Origin: Oscillospiraceae bacterium
Lineage (GTDB): Bacteria; Bacillota; Clostridia; Oscillospirales; Acutalibacteraceae
Reading direction: 5' to 3'
DNA: 64,000 nucleotides
Assembly: GCA_015066345.1 (NCBI GenBank)
Contig: SVOQ01000008.1
Span: forward strand, 29,788 to 93,787
Shown: one piece after another, positions 43,653-52,576 of the stretch
How the letters are laid out: every line of letters starts with the position of its first letter
Numbering within the stretch: position 1 is the first letter of the stretch
Position numbers and translations under genes: made by a program
The notes under the pieces: generated by a model
Seen by the model: only the letters and a program-made list of their open reading frames with translations
Told to the model about the DNA's origin: nothing
Database searches by the model: none

Positions 43653-45374
43653 TTACTCACTCAAAACCAAAGTTCCGTTTTCGTCTATCTTATAAATTCT
43701 ATCACAATATTGAAGCATACTGGGACGGTGGGTTGTAATAATACAAGTTCTTAAGGGGTTCGATTCCATAAGATTTTTAAGGACTTTACCCTCTGTTTCG
43801 CTGTCAAGAGCGGAGGTTGCCTCGTCCATTATAAGAACACTTGCCTTACGAAGTACGGCACGGGCAATGGAAAGACGTTGCACCTGACCTTCGGAGAAGT
43901 TGACGCCTCGTTCACCTACAACAGTATCTATACCCAAGGGCAATGCACTTACAAAACCCCACGCATCGGCAATTTTAAGGGCATTTTCAATATCCTCATC
44001 AGTCGCATCCTCGTTAACGAGGAGAAGATTTTCTTTAATAGTACCTGAAAAGACCGTATTACCCTGAGGAACATAGGAGCAAAAACGCCTTGTACTGTCG
44101 GAAACCCTGAGACTTTCGCCACCGACAGTCATTTCTATACTTCCCGAATCAGGCTCCATAAGACCTAAAATTAATCTTAAAAGTGTGGTTTTTCCCTCAC
44201 CCGAAGGACCTATAAGAGCTATTGTTTCACCCGGTGATGCTTCAAAACTTGCGTTTTTAATAACTTCTCTATCCCCGTCTTTGTAAGAATATGTCAGGTT
44301 ATCTGCGGTCACTTTAATGCCTTTGTTATAAACCTTTTCCATTAAATTAAGGGCTTTTTCTTTATCTTCGTCTTTTTCGGAAGAAAGCGTTGTAACCTCC
44401 ATAATACGTCCCGCCGCAGTAGCAATTGAAATAGCACTGGGAACTAAGGCTACAAGAGTTGTAAAAGAGGATGTAAGCTTACCTGATATCTGTAAAAACA
44501 GGGTCATAGTACCGTAGGTAATAGCCCCTTGCCACAAACGGTAAACTCCCCATCCGTAACAGGAATAGGAAACCACAAGACCGATAATTGACATACAGAT
44601 GGATAAAATTATGGAAAACTTATCGTAATCAAGTTTTACTTTACGATAGCTTTCAAGAAGAATTCTGAAATTCTGAGTATATTTTCGGGTAAGGTCGAAA
44701 GCCTTTAAGGTCTGTAAATTCTGCATTGATTCCTCACCGTAGGACAGAATTTTACCGTTCATTTCGCGACTTTCTATACTGAATTTACGCATCATCTTTG
44801 TTGTGAATCTTGATGATAACATAAAAAACGGTGCACTCATAAGAGCGAATACAACCATTATAGGGTCGTAATAAAGCACTATAACAAGGCAACCCACAAA
44901 CTGTGCCACCCTTGTAAAAACACTGGGAACAAATGATATTATACTGTTGGAAACTACGTTTACATCACCCTCAAGGCGGTTAATAAGGTCACCTGAATGA
45001 TATTTATTAATTTCCTCCCAATGTGAAAAAACGATATTTTCGTAAATGTTACTTCTGATTTGTGTGTTTATTCTCGTACCCACAACGGTTGTAAGTCTTG
45101 AGGTGGCGGAATTTATTAAAATCTGTGTAACAGCCATACCTATAACCATTGCGGCACTTGTTATAATCTCGTTACTGTCTTTACCGGGTGAAACTACCGC
45201 GTCAATAAGGTATTTTGAAGCAACGCTTGAACCCAGACCCATAGCAATGCCGAAAACACCCACAACTATATAAAGAAAAACTTCTTTTTTATAGTTGAGA
45301 ATGTACTTCAATAGCCATTTCCACTCAGTGCTCATACTTTTAAACATTGAGCCGTATTCTCCGGGTTTCCTCAT
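43653..45374 (-). CDS. ABC exporter (fused permease/ATPase) of the peptide cassette
   Basis: 573 residues. Six membrane helices (about 20-310), then the ATPase: Walker A 'IGPSGEGKTTLLRL' near 386, Q-loop 'YVPQGNTVFSGTI', signature 'FSEGQVQRLSIARA' near 491 and Walker B 'ILIMDEATSALD' near 512. There is no C39 peptidase domain, so any leader cleavage needs another enzyme. It works as a homodimer. It is 10 bases from the PqqD gene and 24 bases after the BY-kinase gene. Export of the modified peptide is the simplest role; a polysaccharide role is possible but less likely as Wzx is present. Confidence 0.87.
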   Translation of the reverse strand: MRKPGEYGSMFKSMSTEWKWLLKYILNYKKEVFLYIVVGVFGIAMGLGSSVASKYLIDAVVSPGKDSNEIITSAAMVIGMAVTQILINSATSRLTTVVGTRINTQIRSNIYENIVFSHWEEINKYHSGDLINRLEGDVNVVSNSIISFVPSVFTRVAQFVGCLVIVLYYDPIMVVFALMSAPFFMLSSRFTTKMMRKFSIESREMNGKILSYGEESMQNLQTLKAFDLTRKYTQNFRILLESYRKVKLDYDKFSIILSICMSIIGLVVSYSCYGWGVYRLWQGAITYGTMTLFLQISGKLTSSFTTLVALVPSAISIATAAGRIMEVTTLSSEKDEDKEKALNLMEKVYNKGIKVTADNLTYSYKDGDREVIKNASFEASPGETIALIGPSGEGKTTLLRLILGLMEPDSGSIEMTVGGESLRVSDSTRRFCSYVPQGNTVFSGTIKENLLLVNEDATDEDIENALKIADAWGFVSALPLGIDTVVGERGVNFSEGQVQRLSIARAVLRKASVLIMDEATSALDSETEGKVLKNLMESNPLRTCIITTHRPSMLQYCDRIYKIDENGTLVLSE

Positions 45375-45398
45375 TTTTACTCTTCTTTCTTATTTTTG

Positions 45399-46892
45399 CT
45401 ATTTTCTGTAACCTGACTTGCCGTAATATTTATAATTTCTGTAATATTTTTTATATCCGCTATATCCGTAACCATAACCATAACTGCTTCCATAACCGCC
45501 TATACCGCCTACGGCACCGTTGAGAATGCACCCCATAAGCCTTACGTCGGTGTTTTCGAGGGTATCAAGACCCTGACGGATATTTGTGTCCATAACGGTA
45601 TCCTGACGTATTACGTATACCGCCCCATCCGCCACCGATGCCACAATAGCCGCATCTGCTATCATACCGCAGGGAGGTGTATCAATAAAAATCAAATCAT
45701 ATTTTTCGCGTAAGGAATTAACAATTTCCTCTAAACCATGCATATTAAGCATTTTAGATAAGTTTTTTTCTTTATGATTAAAAGACAACAGGTCTATATC
45801 AAGGCGTTCCACTCTGCTGATGCTATACAGTATTTCGCCGTTTTCATCGTAAACTTTATCTTTAATTTCAAGTTCACTGTTATTTATAAGTTTTCTGATA
45901 CCGGAATTTCTTATATCACAATCCATAAGGAGAACTTTTTCACCGTTTTTAGCGTAAATTGCCGCAAGGTTTACCGTTGTAACAGATTTACCCTCACCCG
46001 GTGCGGTGCTTGTAAACATAATAACCTTATCGCCCGGCTCCAAAGCATTATGCAGTGAATCTCTCAGAAGTCTTACAGACTCAAGAAACGCGTTACCCAC
46101 AAGAGGATTCGATATGAGTATCCTTTTATCGATTTTGCTCTTATATTTCTTAAAGAAAACCTGAGGCATAATGCCTATGCATTTTTGATTCAGTTCACGC
46201 TTTATATCCTCTTTTGTTCGGATTGTTCGCCTTAGAACACCGTAAATTACAATCCATGCAACACCCAGAAGTAACCCGATAAAAGCACCTTTGAGTGTAT
46301 CTCCCCGCCAGGAAAAAGCGTTGGATGGTTCAGTAGGCACAGTAGCGGGTGAAATCATAACAAGCTTAGTCTGACCAATAATATACTCTGAAACTTTTGA
46401 GTAGTTCTCGGTAACACTCATAAGTGTATCATAAGTCAACTGGGGGTCTTTACCCGTAGTAGTAAGGGTAATCATATTGGTTTCATCCACACAGGAAACT
46501 GAAACGGATGCAGGCATACTGTCCACGCCCAAATCTCTGCAAACCTGTTTCTGTAAGATTTCGCTTTTTAGGACATAGGGAAACACCGATGCCAATTGAC
46601 TTGCTGAACCTCTGTCATAATAGAATGAGTATGCCGACATACCCGCGTCACCTGACAAAACCGCATTCTGTGTATGAACGGTAAATGTAGCCGATGCTGT
46701 ATACTGAGGAACATAGCTTGAATAATCTTTGTAGAACATTGCTCCGCCAAAAAGCAAAGCACATAAAACACCTATCCACCAGAATTTTACAAAGCCACGC
46801 CAGAAGTCGCTGAAATAAAAATCAAAGTATCTTTCCTTGACTTTTTCTTCAGTTTCAGCAACATCTTTAGTTTTGTTTTCGCCAAAGCTCAT
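45399..46892 (-). CDS. Wzz/BY-kinase fusion, Tyr-rich tail (2 of 2)
   Basis: 497 residues. Wzz-type chain-length domain with two membrane helices (about 30 and 200), then a bacterial tyrosine kinase: Walker A 'STAPGEGKSVTTVN' near 294, Walker A' 'VLLMDCDIRNSG' and Walker B 'LIFIDTPPCGM'. The C-terminal tail holds 12 Tyr in about 32 residues ('GYGYGYSGYKKYYRNY'), the autophosphorylation cluster. It regulates polymer length and export, opposed by the CpsB-type phosphatase encoded at 49239-49970. AGGATT favours the ATG at 46892. Domains are fused as in Proteobacterial Wzc, not split as in many Firmicutes. Confidence 0.88.
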   Translation of the reverse strand: MSFGENKTKDVAETEEKVKERYFDFYFSDFWRGFVKFWWIGVLCALLFGGAMFYKDYSSYVPQYTASATFTVHTQNAVLSGDAGMSAYSFYYDRGSASQLASVFPYVLKSEILQKQVCRDLGVDSMPASVSVSCVDETNMITLTTTGKDPQLTYDTLMSVTENYSKVSEYIIGQTKLVMISPATVPTEPSNAFSWRGDTLKGAFIGLLLGVAWIVIYGVLRRTIRTKEDIKRELNQKCIGIMPQVFFKKYKSKIDKRILISNPLVGNAFLESVRLLRDSLHNALEPGDKVIMFTSTAPGEGKSVTTVNLAAIYAKNGEKVLLMDCDIRNSGIRKLINNSELEIKDKVYDENGEILYSISRVERLDIDLLSFNHKEKNLSKMLNMHGLEEIVNSLREKYDLIFIDTPPCGMIADAAIVASVADGAVYVIRQDTVMDTNIRQGLDTLENTDVRLMGCILNGAVGGIGGYGSSYGYGYGYSGYKKYYRNYKYYGKSGYRK

Positions 46893-46921
46893 AATAAATC
46901 CTGCCAATTCTAAAGTTATTT

Positions 46922-48400
46922 TTATTCTGACAAATCACTGTCTAACAATTCGTGACTTGCGTTTTCTTTTGAATAATTCTTATATTTTCTGTACGAACTG
47001 CGTCTATAAATACTATAGCCACCGTCATCCGTACCCATATTACCGAAAAATGTAAACGGCTTATATACATCATTAAGTAAGCATCCTGCAAAACCGCCGC
47101 CCACATTTTTGATAGTAAGAACTGTATCGTTAATATCCGCCGCATCAACTACATCGGTACGAACAACAAGAATTGCTTTATCAGCCATTTTTATGAGACT
47201 CATAGCATCCGCGGAAACAGATGTAGGAGGGGTATCAATAATTACGAAATCCACTTTTTCTCTTATGGATTTTATACATTGATTAACTGTTTTTGAACCT
47301 ATCCACTCAGAAACATCCGAACAGGATTTTTTACTTAATGCCAGATAAAGTTGGGATTTTTTGTATCTTAAAAACTCAAAGTCTTTCGGAGATGCCTCTC
47401 CTTTTAAAACCTGACTGAAGTCTGTTTTTAAAGGTTTGCGGTATTTGAAAATTTTATGCAAAGCAGGTTTATGCAAGTCAAGGTCAAGCAGAGCAACTTT
47501 ATATCCATGGTTCATAAGTGATAGGGCTAAGTTGGCAGAAACCGTTGACTTGCCCTCATTTTCTGCTACGCTTGTGACTACGAATACTTTACTGCCCGTA
47601 TTTCTTTTCATATATTCGAGCTTCGTGGCTAAATGATTGTAATCTTCGGTAAATTTAAGACTTGCAAAAGCAGTATCAATAAGCATACCGCGTTTTTTAC
47701 CCCTTAATTTTTGCCATAGCGTAAGTGGGCGTCTTTCGTGGGAAACGGTACCTAACAACTTAGTATCAATTTTCTTTTCAAAAAGTCGCACATTTTTAAT
47801 AGTACCGCGTAAAAACGAAAGAACCAATATAAGAGCGAACATTGCTCCTGCCACAAGTATTGAAATTTCTATTCTTCTTATGCTTGAAATTGAGTTCGAA
47901 GGGGAAACGGGCATTTCGGGTTGAACGATTACATCAATAACACTGTTAGAGAAAACTGCATCGGAAACCTCGGGATAAATCTCAAGAACGGATTTAAGTA
48001 ATTTGTAAGCTGTTTCAGGATCCGACGAAACAACTTCTACATTGAGTAAGTTTGTTGATTGATGCACCGAAGCCGAAATTTCACCGTCAAAGCTTTCGTA
48101 TCCTGCATTTTCCGCCGCAAGGTTTTTCATAGACGACTGTGTAAAAACCTTTGAATAAATACTTGCCATTTCGGAAGATGCAGAAAGGTTGTTATACGCA
48201 AGGGACGATGCCGCTTTAGCACGTACTACAAGAGTCGCTTCGCTTTTATATTCGGGAGTATAAACACTATTCTCAGCAATATATATTCCTAAAAAGGCAA
48301 TAATTCCCGCAAGAATAACCGCCCAGAAATTATGTATAGCATCCCGGGCAAGACTGTGCCACTCAATTATTTCAAGAATTTCTGTTTTTGACTCTTTCAA
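46922..48400 (-). CDS. Wzz/BY-kinase fusion (1 of 2)
   Basis: 492 residues. A Wzz domain with membrane helices near 30 and 185, then a BY-kinase domain with Walker A 'SVAENEGKSTVSANLA' near 275, Walker A' 'VALLDLDLHKPALHK' and Walker B 'VIIDTPPTSV'. The tail is less Tyr-rich than in the second copy ('YSIYRRSSYRKYKNYSKEN', five Tyr) and is followed by an acidic end. The start is TTG after AGGAG. Two such fusions in tandem may form a hetero-oligomer or act on different polymers. Confidence 0.87.
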   Translation of the reverse strand: MKESKTEILEIIEWHSLARDAIHNFWAVILAGIIAFLGIYIAENSVYTPEYKSEATLVVRAKAASSLAYNNLSASSEMASIYSKVFTQSSMKNLAAENAGYESFDGEISASVHQSTNLLNVEVVSSDPETAYKLLKSVLEIYPEVSDAVFSNSVIDVIVQPEMPVSPSNSISSIRRIEISILVAGAMFALILVLSFLRGTIKNVRLFEKKIDTKLLGTVSHERRPLTLWQKLRGKKRGMLIDTAFASLKFTEDYNHLATKLEYMKRNTGSKVFVVTSVAENEGKSTVSANLALSLMNHGYKVALLDLDLHKPALHKIFKYRKPLKTDFSQVLKGEASPKDFEFLRYKKSQLYLALSKKSCSDVSEWIGSKTVNQCIKSIREKVDFVIIDTPPTSVSADAMSLIKMADKAILVVRTDVVDAADINDTVLTIKNVGGGFAGCLLNDVYKPFTFFGNMGTDDGGYSIYRRSSYRKYKNYSKENASHELLDSDLSE

Positions 48401-48405
48401 AATAT

Positions 48406-49227
48406 TTACTCCTCTACCACAACGGTAAGAATACTGTGGGTTACATAACCAAGTTCGGTTGTTACATAGTAATGTACACTGTAAACACCGGGGGTGTCAC
48501 TATCGAAATTAGTTGAAATTTCGCTTTCATAAGGGATTGCCTGACCACTTCGCGTACTTACTGCTGAAATGTTATTCTTAAAATCAGGTTTTTCTCCTTT
48601 TTTTACATACATAAGGTACTCTTTGAGTTCTACGGTGGGTGCCGCCACACTCACTTCTTCAATATGTAAGGGTAAATCCAGGTAAACTATATCACCCATA
48701 CTGTTTGTAGCCTGTAAGGTAACGGTAAATACGCCCAATGTGTCCGTACTGTAATCCGTAGCCGTAATCACTACCTTATTGCTGATATCACCATCAATTG
48801 AGTCTACTGCACCAATTGAATCAATGATATCCACTTCCTCATCAACGGAAAAGACCATTGATCTTTTCATTGTAAATTTCGGAGGAGTGTAATCAATATA
48901 TTTTATGTTTCTTGAATTTTTTACAACGTGCTTGTCACTATCACATACAGCATAAGTTACCTTGCATATACCATCTTCAAGAAACGGGGAAACAGATTCC
49001 ACAACTATTCTTTCGGTAATGTCCCCATCCTTTTCATCAAAGGCAGTAACACCTTTTAATAAATCTTTATCCGTAGCCGAAATACTTACTTCAATCATTT
49101 CTTCCTGAACTTTTATTTCGGGTATTGTCAAGTCCGTTGTTCTTTTTTCATGTATATAAAACATGGAAAATAATCCAACAGCAACAACAAACAAAACAAT
49201 CGTTACTATCCTAAGAGCCTTGAGCAT
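48406..49227 (-). CDS. membrane-anchored protein with three Ig-like (DUF5011-type) repeats
   Basis: 273 residues. An N-terminal helix (about 5-25) acts as signal anchor, with the rest outside the cell. Three ~75 residue repeats follow, each with a 'DxxDGDIT/S..V' strand and a 'GxYxVxY.V.D..G' strand: 'AFDEKDGDITERIVV', 'AVDSIDGDISNKVVI' and a more worn third copy. DUF5011-like Ig folds occur in surface and adhesin proteins. The place between phosphatase and Wzz genes suggests a part in polymer export or anchoring at the cell surface. Function unproven. Confidence 0.72.
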   Translation of the reverse strand: MLKALRIVTIVLFVVAVGLFSMFYIHEKRTTDLTIPEIKVQEEMIEVSISATDKDLLKGVTAFDEKDGDITERIVVESVSPFLEDGICKVTYAVCDSDKHVVKNSRNIKYIDYTPPKFTMKRSMVFSVDEEVDIIDSIGAVDSIDGDISNKVVITATDYSTDTLGVFTVTLQATNSMGDIVYLDLPLHIEEVSVAAPTVELKEYLMYVKKGEKPDFKNNISAVSTRSGQAIPYESEISTNFDSDTPGVYSVHYYVTTELGYVTHSILTVVVEE

Positions 49228-49238
49228 AAATTATCTCC

Positions 49239-49970
49239 TCAGAAACTGTAAATTTTCTCGTCGTTAAGTACCTTTCGAGGGTTAACTTTTATAAGTACAT
49301 CGCCGTATTCAGGCGAAATCCCTTCACTGATAAACTCGTGAACATCCGCAAGGTACGGTGTACGGCTATACGGACTATGTGCGTCAGTAGCTATAAAGTC
49401 AGCTTGATATGAAGAAAGTATTTCCAAAGCCTTTTCCATAGCGGTTGTTCCGAAAGCACCCTTGATACTGCCTCTGTTAACTTGCAGTAAAGCACCCAAA
49501 TCCTTCATTCGGTAAACCGCTTCGTTCTGTTCATTAACAAAGCCGTAACGCTCCGGGTGTGCCACAATGGGAATGCAACCCGCTGCAAGAACTTGTTGTA
49601 ATTTCCGGTAGGCAATATCCGCTCTTTCCTCAAAATCAAATTCAACAAGCATATATCTTGAATCGTTAAGAGTAATAAGCTTGCCCTGATGTAGCATTTC
49701 GAGAAAACCCGAAGCCAGAAAAACTTCCTGACCTTGATAAATATTTACGTTTATATTTCTCTTACGCAATTCATCCTTTAAAGTGCGTATATCCTCTTCA
49801 AGAGAAAGACCCCAATAATTACGGAAGCCTCCCGGTATATTACAATGGGGTGTGGCAATAATACTCTTTATGCCAGATGATACCGCCAATTCCGCCATTT
49901 CAATAGCGTCGCTCATATTTCCTGCACCGTCATCAAGACCGGGCAAAATATGACAATGTATATCAATCAA
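49239..49970 (-). CDS. CpsB/CapC/YwqE-type tyrosine-protein phosphatase
   Basis: 243 residues of the PHP-fold phosphatase family: 'DIHCHILPGLDDGAGNM' at 3-19 with the metal His pair, 'IIATPHCN', 'HPERYGFV' and 'ATDAHSPYSRTPYL'. It uses Mn ions to dephosphorylate BY-kinases and thereby tune capsule synthesis. It is the first gene of the leftward capsule operon. The start is TTG, seven to eight bases after GGGAGGTG. Confidence 0.92.
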   Translation of the reverse strand: MIDIHCHILPGLDDGAGNMSDAIEMAELAVSSGIKSIIATPHCNIPGGFRNYWGLSLEEDIRTLKDELRKRNINVNIYQGQEVFLASGFLEMLHQGKLITLNDSRYMLVEFDFEERADIAYRKLQQVLAAGCIPIVAHPERYGFVNEQNEAVYRMKDLGALLQVNRGSIKGAFGTTAMEKALEILSSYQADFIATDAHSPYSRTPYLADVHEFISEGISPEYGDVLIKVNPRKVLNDEKIYSF

Positions 49971-50048
49971 TTAAGGCACCTCCCGATAAAATTCATAAAC
50001 ACAAAAAATAACAACACTTCTCGACATTAATTTATATTAATTCATCTT

Positions 50049-50078
50049 ATTATACAATATGTATTGCAATAAAATCAA
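50049..50078 (-). promoter_or_regulatory. promoter of the capsule operon
   Basis: Minus strand TTGATT (50078-50073), 18 base spacer, perfect TATAAT (50054-50049), 79 bases before the first start codon. No other convincing promoter was found on this strand until after the capsule genes, so the locus may be one very long transcript. Confidence 0.65.
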
Positions 50079-50124
50079 TAGTTTTGACTTCTTTTTACAG
50101 ATGTTTGGCGTTGTAAATTTTTTC

Positions 50125-50153
50125 TTGACTTTTATTTATATCTTTGTTACTAT
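50125..50153 (+). promoter_or_regulatory. promoter of DUF1294-recG
   Basis: TTGACT (50125-50130), 17 base spacer, TACTAT (50148-50153). The predicted start of transcription, near 50160, falls in the LexA-like box. Confidence 0.65.
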
Positions 50154-50159
50154 AAAGTA

Positions 50160-50171
50160 GAACAAATGTTC
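50160..50171 (+). promoter_or_regulatory. LexA (SOS)-like operator
   Basis: GAACAAATGTTC matches the Gram-positive LexA consensus GAAC-RNRY-GTTC exactly and sits in the symmetric 14-mer AGAACAAATGTTCT. Its place at the predicted transcription start suits repression of the DNA-repair gene recG. Confidence 0.55.
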
Positions 50172-50181
50172 TAATTGGTAG

Positions 50182-50469
50182 GTGATATTTACGGAAAAAT
50201 ATATCTTGATTTACTTCCTGATAATATCTTTAATAACGGTTACAGTTACCGTTTACGACAAAAAGGCGGCGAAAAAATTCCCGAGAAACCGTATCCCCGA
50301 AAAGGTCCTTTTTATCCTTGCAATAGCAGGGGGAAGTCTTGCGGAATTTATTACAATGCTAAAAATCCGCCATAAAACAAAACATCTTAAATTTATGATA
50401 GGTTTACCCGTAATTTTCGTTGTACAACTATCAATACTTTTTGTTATTTTGAAATTTTTTGTTCTTTAA
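50182..50469 (+). CDS. DUF1294 family small membrane protein
   Basis: 95 residues: a membrane helix at about 5-22, 'YDKKAAKKFPRNRIPEKVLFILAIAGGSLAEF' in the middle and a last helix at about 68-92. 'DKxxAkk..RIPE..L...a..GGs' and 'RHKTKHLKF' are the DUF1294 hallmarks. Function unknown. The initiation site is unclear: a GTG at 50182 lies within AGGTGA, and no ATG is available near the N-terminus. The frame at 50175-50375 overlaps it and is not a gene. recG follows 33 bases later. Confidence 0.8.
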   Translation: MIFTEKYILIYFLIISLITVTVTVYDKKAAKKFPRNRIPEKVLFILAIAGGSLAEFITMLKIRHKTKHLKFMIGLPVIFVVQLSILFVILKFFVL

Positions 50470-50502
50470 AATCAAACTGAGCAATGTAAGGCAGGTGATA
50501 CC

Positions 50503-52533
50503 GTGGCAGACCGTAGCACAAGGGTGCAATTTTTAAAAGGCGTAGGCGAAGCAAGGGCTAAAACCCTTGCAAAACAAGGGATTTTCAGCGTTGATGATGT
50601 TCTTAGAAACTACCCGAGAGCCTACGAGGATTGGAATAATATAACCTCAATTAAAGATGCTTGTATAAGCGAAAATGTATGCTTGAAAGCGGTAGTTGCG
50701 GAGAATCCTCAGGTGGTGCGTATAAATGGCGGTAAAATACTCGTTAAAACCGCTATTGCCGACGGCACTGACTATATGCACATAGTTTTTTTCAATAATA
50801 AATATGTGAAAGACCAATTAAAAGAGGACGAAGAATACCTGTTTTTCGGTAAAATAACCGAGGATAAATATCACGCCAAAACTATGCTTTCGCCTCGGTT
50901 TGAAAAATCCCCTGACAGGCAACGTATACGCCCCATATATAAAGCTACCGCGTCGCTTCCCTCAAAGACAACCGAGCGTATTACTGAAGCCGCTATTAAA
51001 CAGACTGAAGGTCAGTTACAGGAGTTTATACCCTCATATATAGTACAAAGATATAAACTTATGAGTTTTGGGGATGCTATGAGAAATGTGCATTTCCCCG
51101 AAAGTGAAACCGCTTTAAATCTTGCTAAAAGACGTTTGATTTTTGAGGAGCTTTTACTCCTTCAAATGGGTCTTTTAGGCGAAAAATCCTCAGGTATATG
51201 CCGTATAGCACCATCTTTAAAAGACGATTACACCCAAGAATTTTATAAAGCCTTACCCTTTGAGCCTACAAATGCTCAAAAAAGAGCCATTGCCGAAGCC
51301 ACGGAGGATATGAAAAAAACCAAGCCCATGAACAGACTTCTGCAGGGTGATGTTGGCTCGGGTAAAACCGCCGTTGCGGCGGCACTTATGTATAATTCTA
51401 TGCGTAACGGGTATCAGAGTGCCCTTATGGCTCCCACTGAGGTACTTGCAAATCAGCATTTCAAAACCCTCAGAAATTTCTTTGGTGATGATGTCAAAAT
51501 TGAACTTCTTACAGGCTCCGTTACCGCTGCAAATAAACGGCAAATCCGTGCAAGACTTGAAAACGGCGAAAGTTTTATGGTTGTTGGTACTCACGCCATT
51601 ATTCAGAACGATGTAAATTTCAAAAATCTCGGTCTTGTTATTACGGACGAGCAACACCGTTTCGGCGTTAATCAAAGGGCGGATTTATCTGCAAAGGGCG
51701 AAAATCCCCATACCCTTGTTATGTCTGCAACGCCCATTCCCCGTACATTGGCAATGATGATTTACGGTGACCTTGATATTTCAATTCTTGACGAACTTCC
51801 CAAGGGCAGACAACCTATTAAAACTTTCTGTGTTCCCACAAGTTACCACGAAAGAATTTATAAATTCTTAAGGAAAAATATTACTCAGGGTCACCAGTGC
51901 TACATTGTATGCCCCCTTGTAGAAGAATCGGAAAGTGACCTTGTACCCGCTACGGAGTACTACGATTACCTTAAAAGCACCTACTTTACCGATTGTACCT
52001 TAGGACTTTTGCACGGACAGATGAAGCCCAAGCAAAAGGATGAAGTAATGCGCCGTTTTTATGAAGGCGAAATTGATTTATTGATTTCCACCGTGGTTAT
52101 TGAAGTTGGTATCGACGTACCCAACGCAACGGTTATGGTAATTGAAAATGCTGAACGTTTTGGACTTTCTCAACTTCATCAGTTACGCGGACGAATCGGC
52201 AGAGGTTCGGTTGAAAGTACCTGCGTACTTTTGTCCGATGCACAGAATGATGAGGCTAAAGAGCGTTTTGATATTATGTGCAAAACTACTGATGGCTTTG
52301 AAATTGCTAAAAAAGACTTGGAATTACGCGGTCCGGGTGACTTTTTCGGTTCACGTCAGCACGGTCTTCCCGATATGCGTGTTGCAAACCTTATGACGGA
52401 TACCCGTATTCTTTACGAGGCACAAAAAACCGCCAAAGAAATCGTTGACGGCACTGTTAAAATAAGTGAAGAAGAACGGAAAAATCTTCAAAATGAAGTA
52501 AATAAACTGTTCCAAAGAGTGAGCAGGAATTAA
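50503..52533 (+). CDS. recG: ATP-dependent DNA helicase RecG
   Basis: 676 residues, full length. N-terminal wedge/OB domain (1-150), then superfamily 2 motor domains: motif I 'GDVGSGKTAVAA' near 281, motif II 'DEQHRFGV' near 382, motif III 'MSATPIPRTLAMMIYGD', and motif VI 'QLRGRIGRGS'. The C-terminal 'LRGPGDFFGSRQHGLPD' is the RecG signature. It remodels stalled forks and Holliday junctions. The start is GTG, five to six bases after AGGTG. It is probably SOS-controlled through the box at 50160-50171. Confidence 0.97.
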   Translation: MADRSTRVQFLKGVGEARAKTLAKQGIFSVDDVLRNYPRAYEDWNNITSIKDACISENVCLKAVVAENPQVVRINGGKILVKTAIADGTDYMHIVFFNNKYVKDQLKEDEEYLFFGKITEDKYHAKTMLSPRFEKSPDRQRIRPIYKATASLPSKTTERITEAAIKQTEGQLQEFIPSYIVQRYKLMSFGDAMRNVHFPESETALNLAKRRLIFEELLLLQMGLLGEKSSGICRIAPSLKDDYTQEFYKALPFEPTNAQKRAIAEATEDMKKTKPMNRLLQGDVGSGKTAVAAALMYNSMRNGYQSALMAPTEVLANQHFKTLRNFFGDDVKIELLTGSVTAANKRQIRARLENGESFMVVGTHAIIQNDVNFKNLGLVITDEQHRFGVNQRADLSAKGENPHTLVMSATPIPRTLAMMIYGDLDISILDELPKGRQPIKTFCVPTSYHERIYKFLRKNITQGHQCYIVCPLVEESESDLVPATEYYDYLKSTYFTDCTLGLLHGQMKPKQKDEVMRRFYEGEIDLLISTVVIEVGIDVPNATVMVIENAERFGLSQLHQLRGRIGRGSVESTCVLLSDAQNDEAKERFDIMCKTTDGFEIAKKDLELRGPGDFFGSRQHGLPDMRVANLMTDTRILYEAQKTAKEIVDGTVKISEEERKNLQNEVNKLFQRVSRN

Positions 52534-52540
52534 AAACATA

Positions 52541-52574
52541 AAAAACCGCCTGACATTTTGGTCAAGCGGTTTTT
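52541..52574. terminator. bidirectional intrinsic terminator
   Basis: AAAAACCGCCTGAC/GTCAAGCGGTTTTT with one mismatch and an ATTTTG loop, between convergent recG and fucU. Confidence 0.85.
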
Positions 52575-52576
52575 CT

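Noticed and set aside
50175..50375. 66-codon frame overlapping the DUF1294 gene
   Set aside because: The overlapping frame shows the DUF1294 pattern; this one has a Lys/Pro-rich product of no family.
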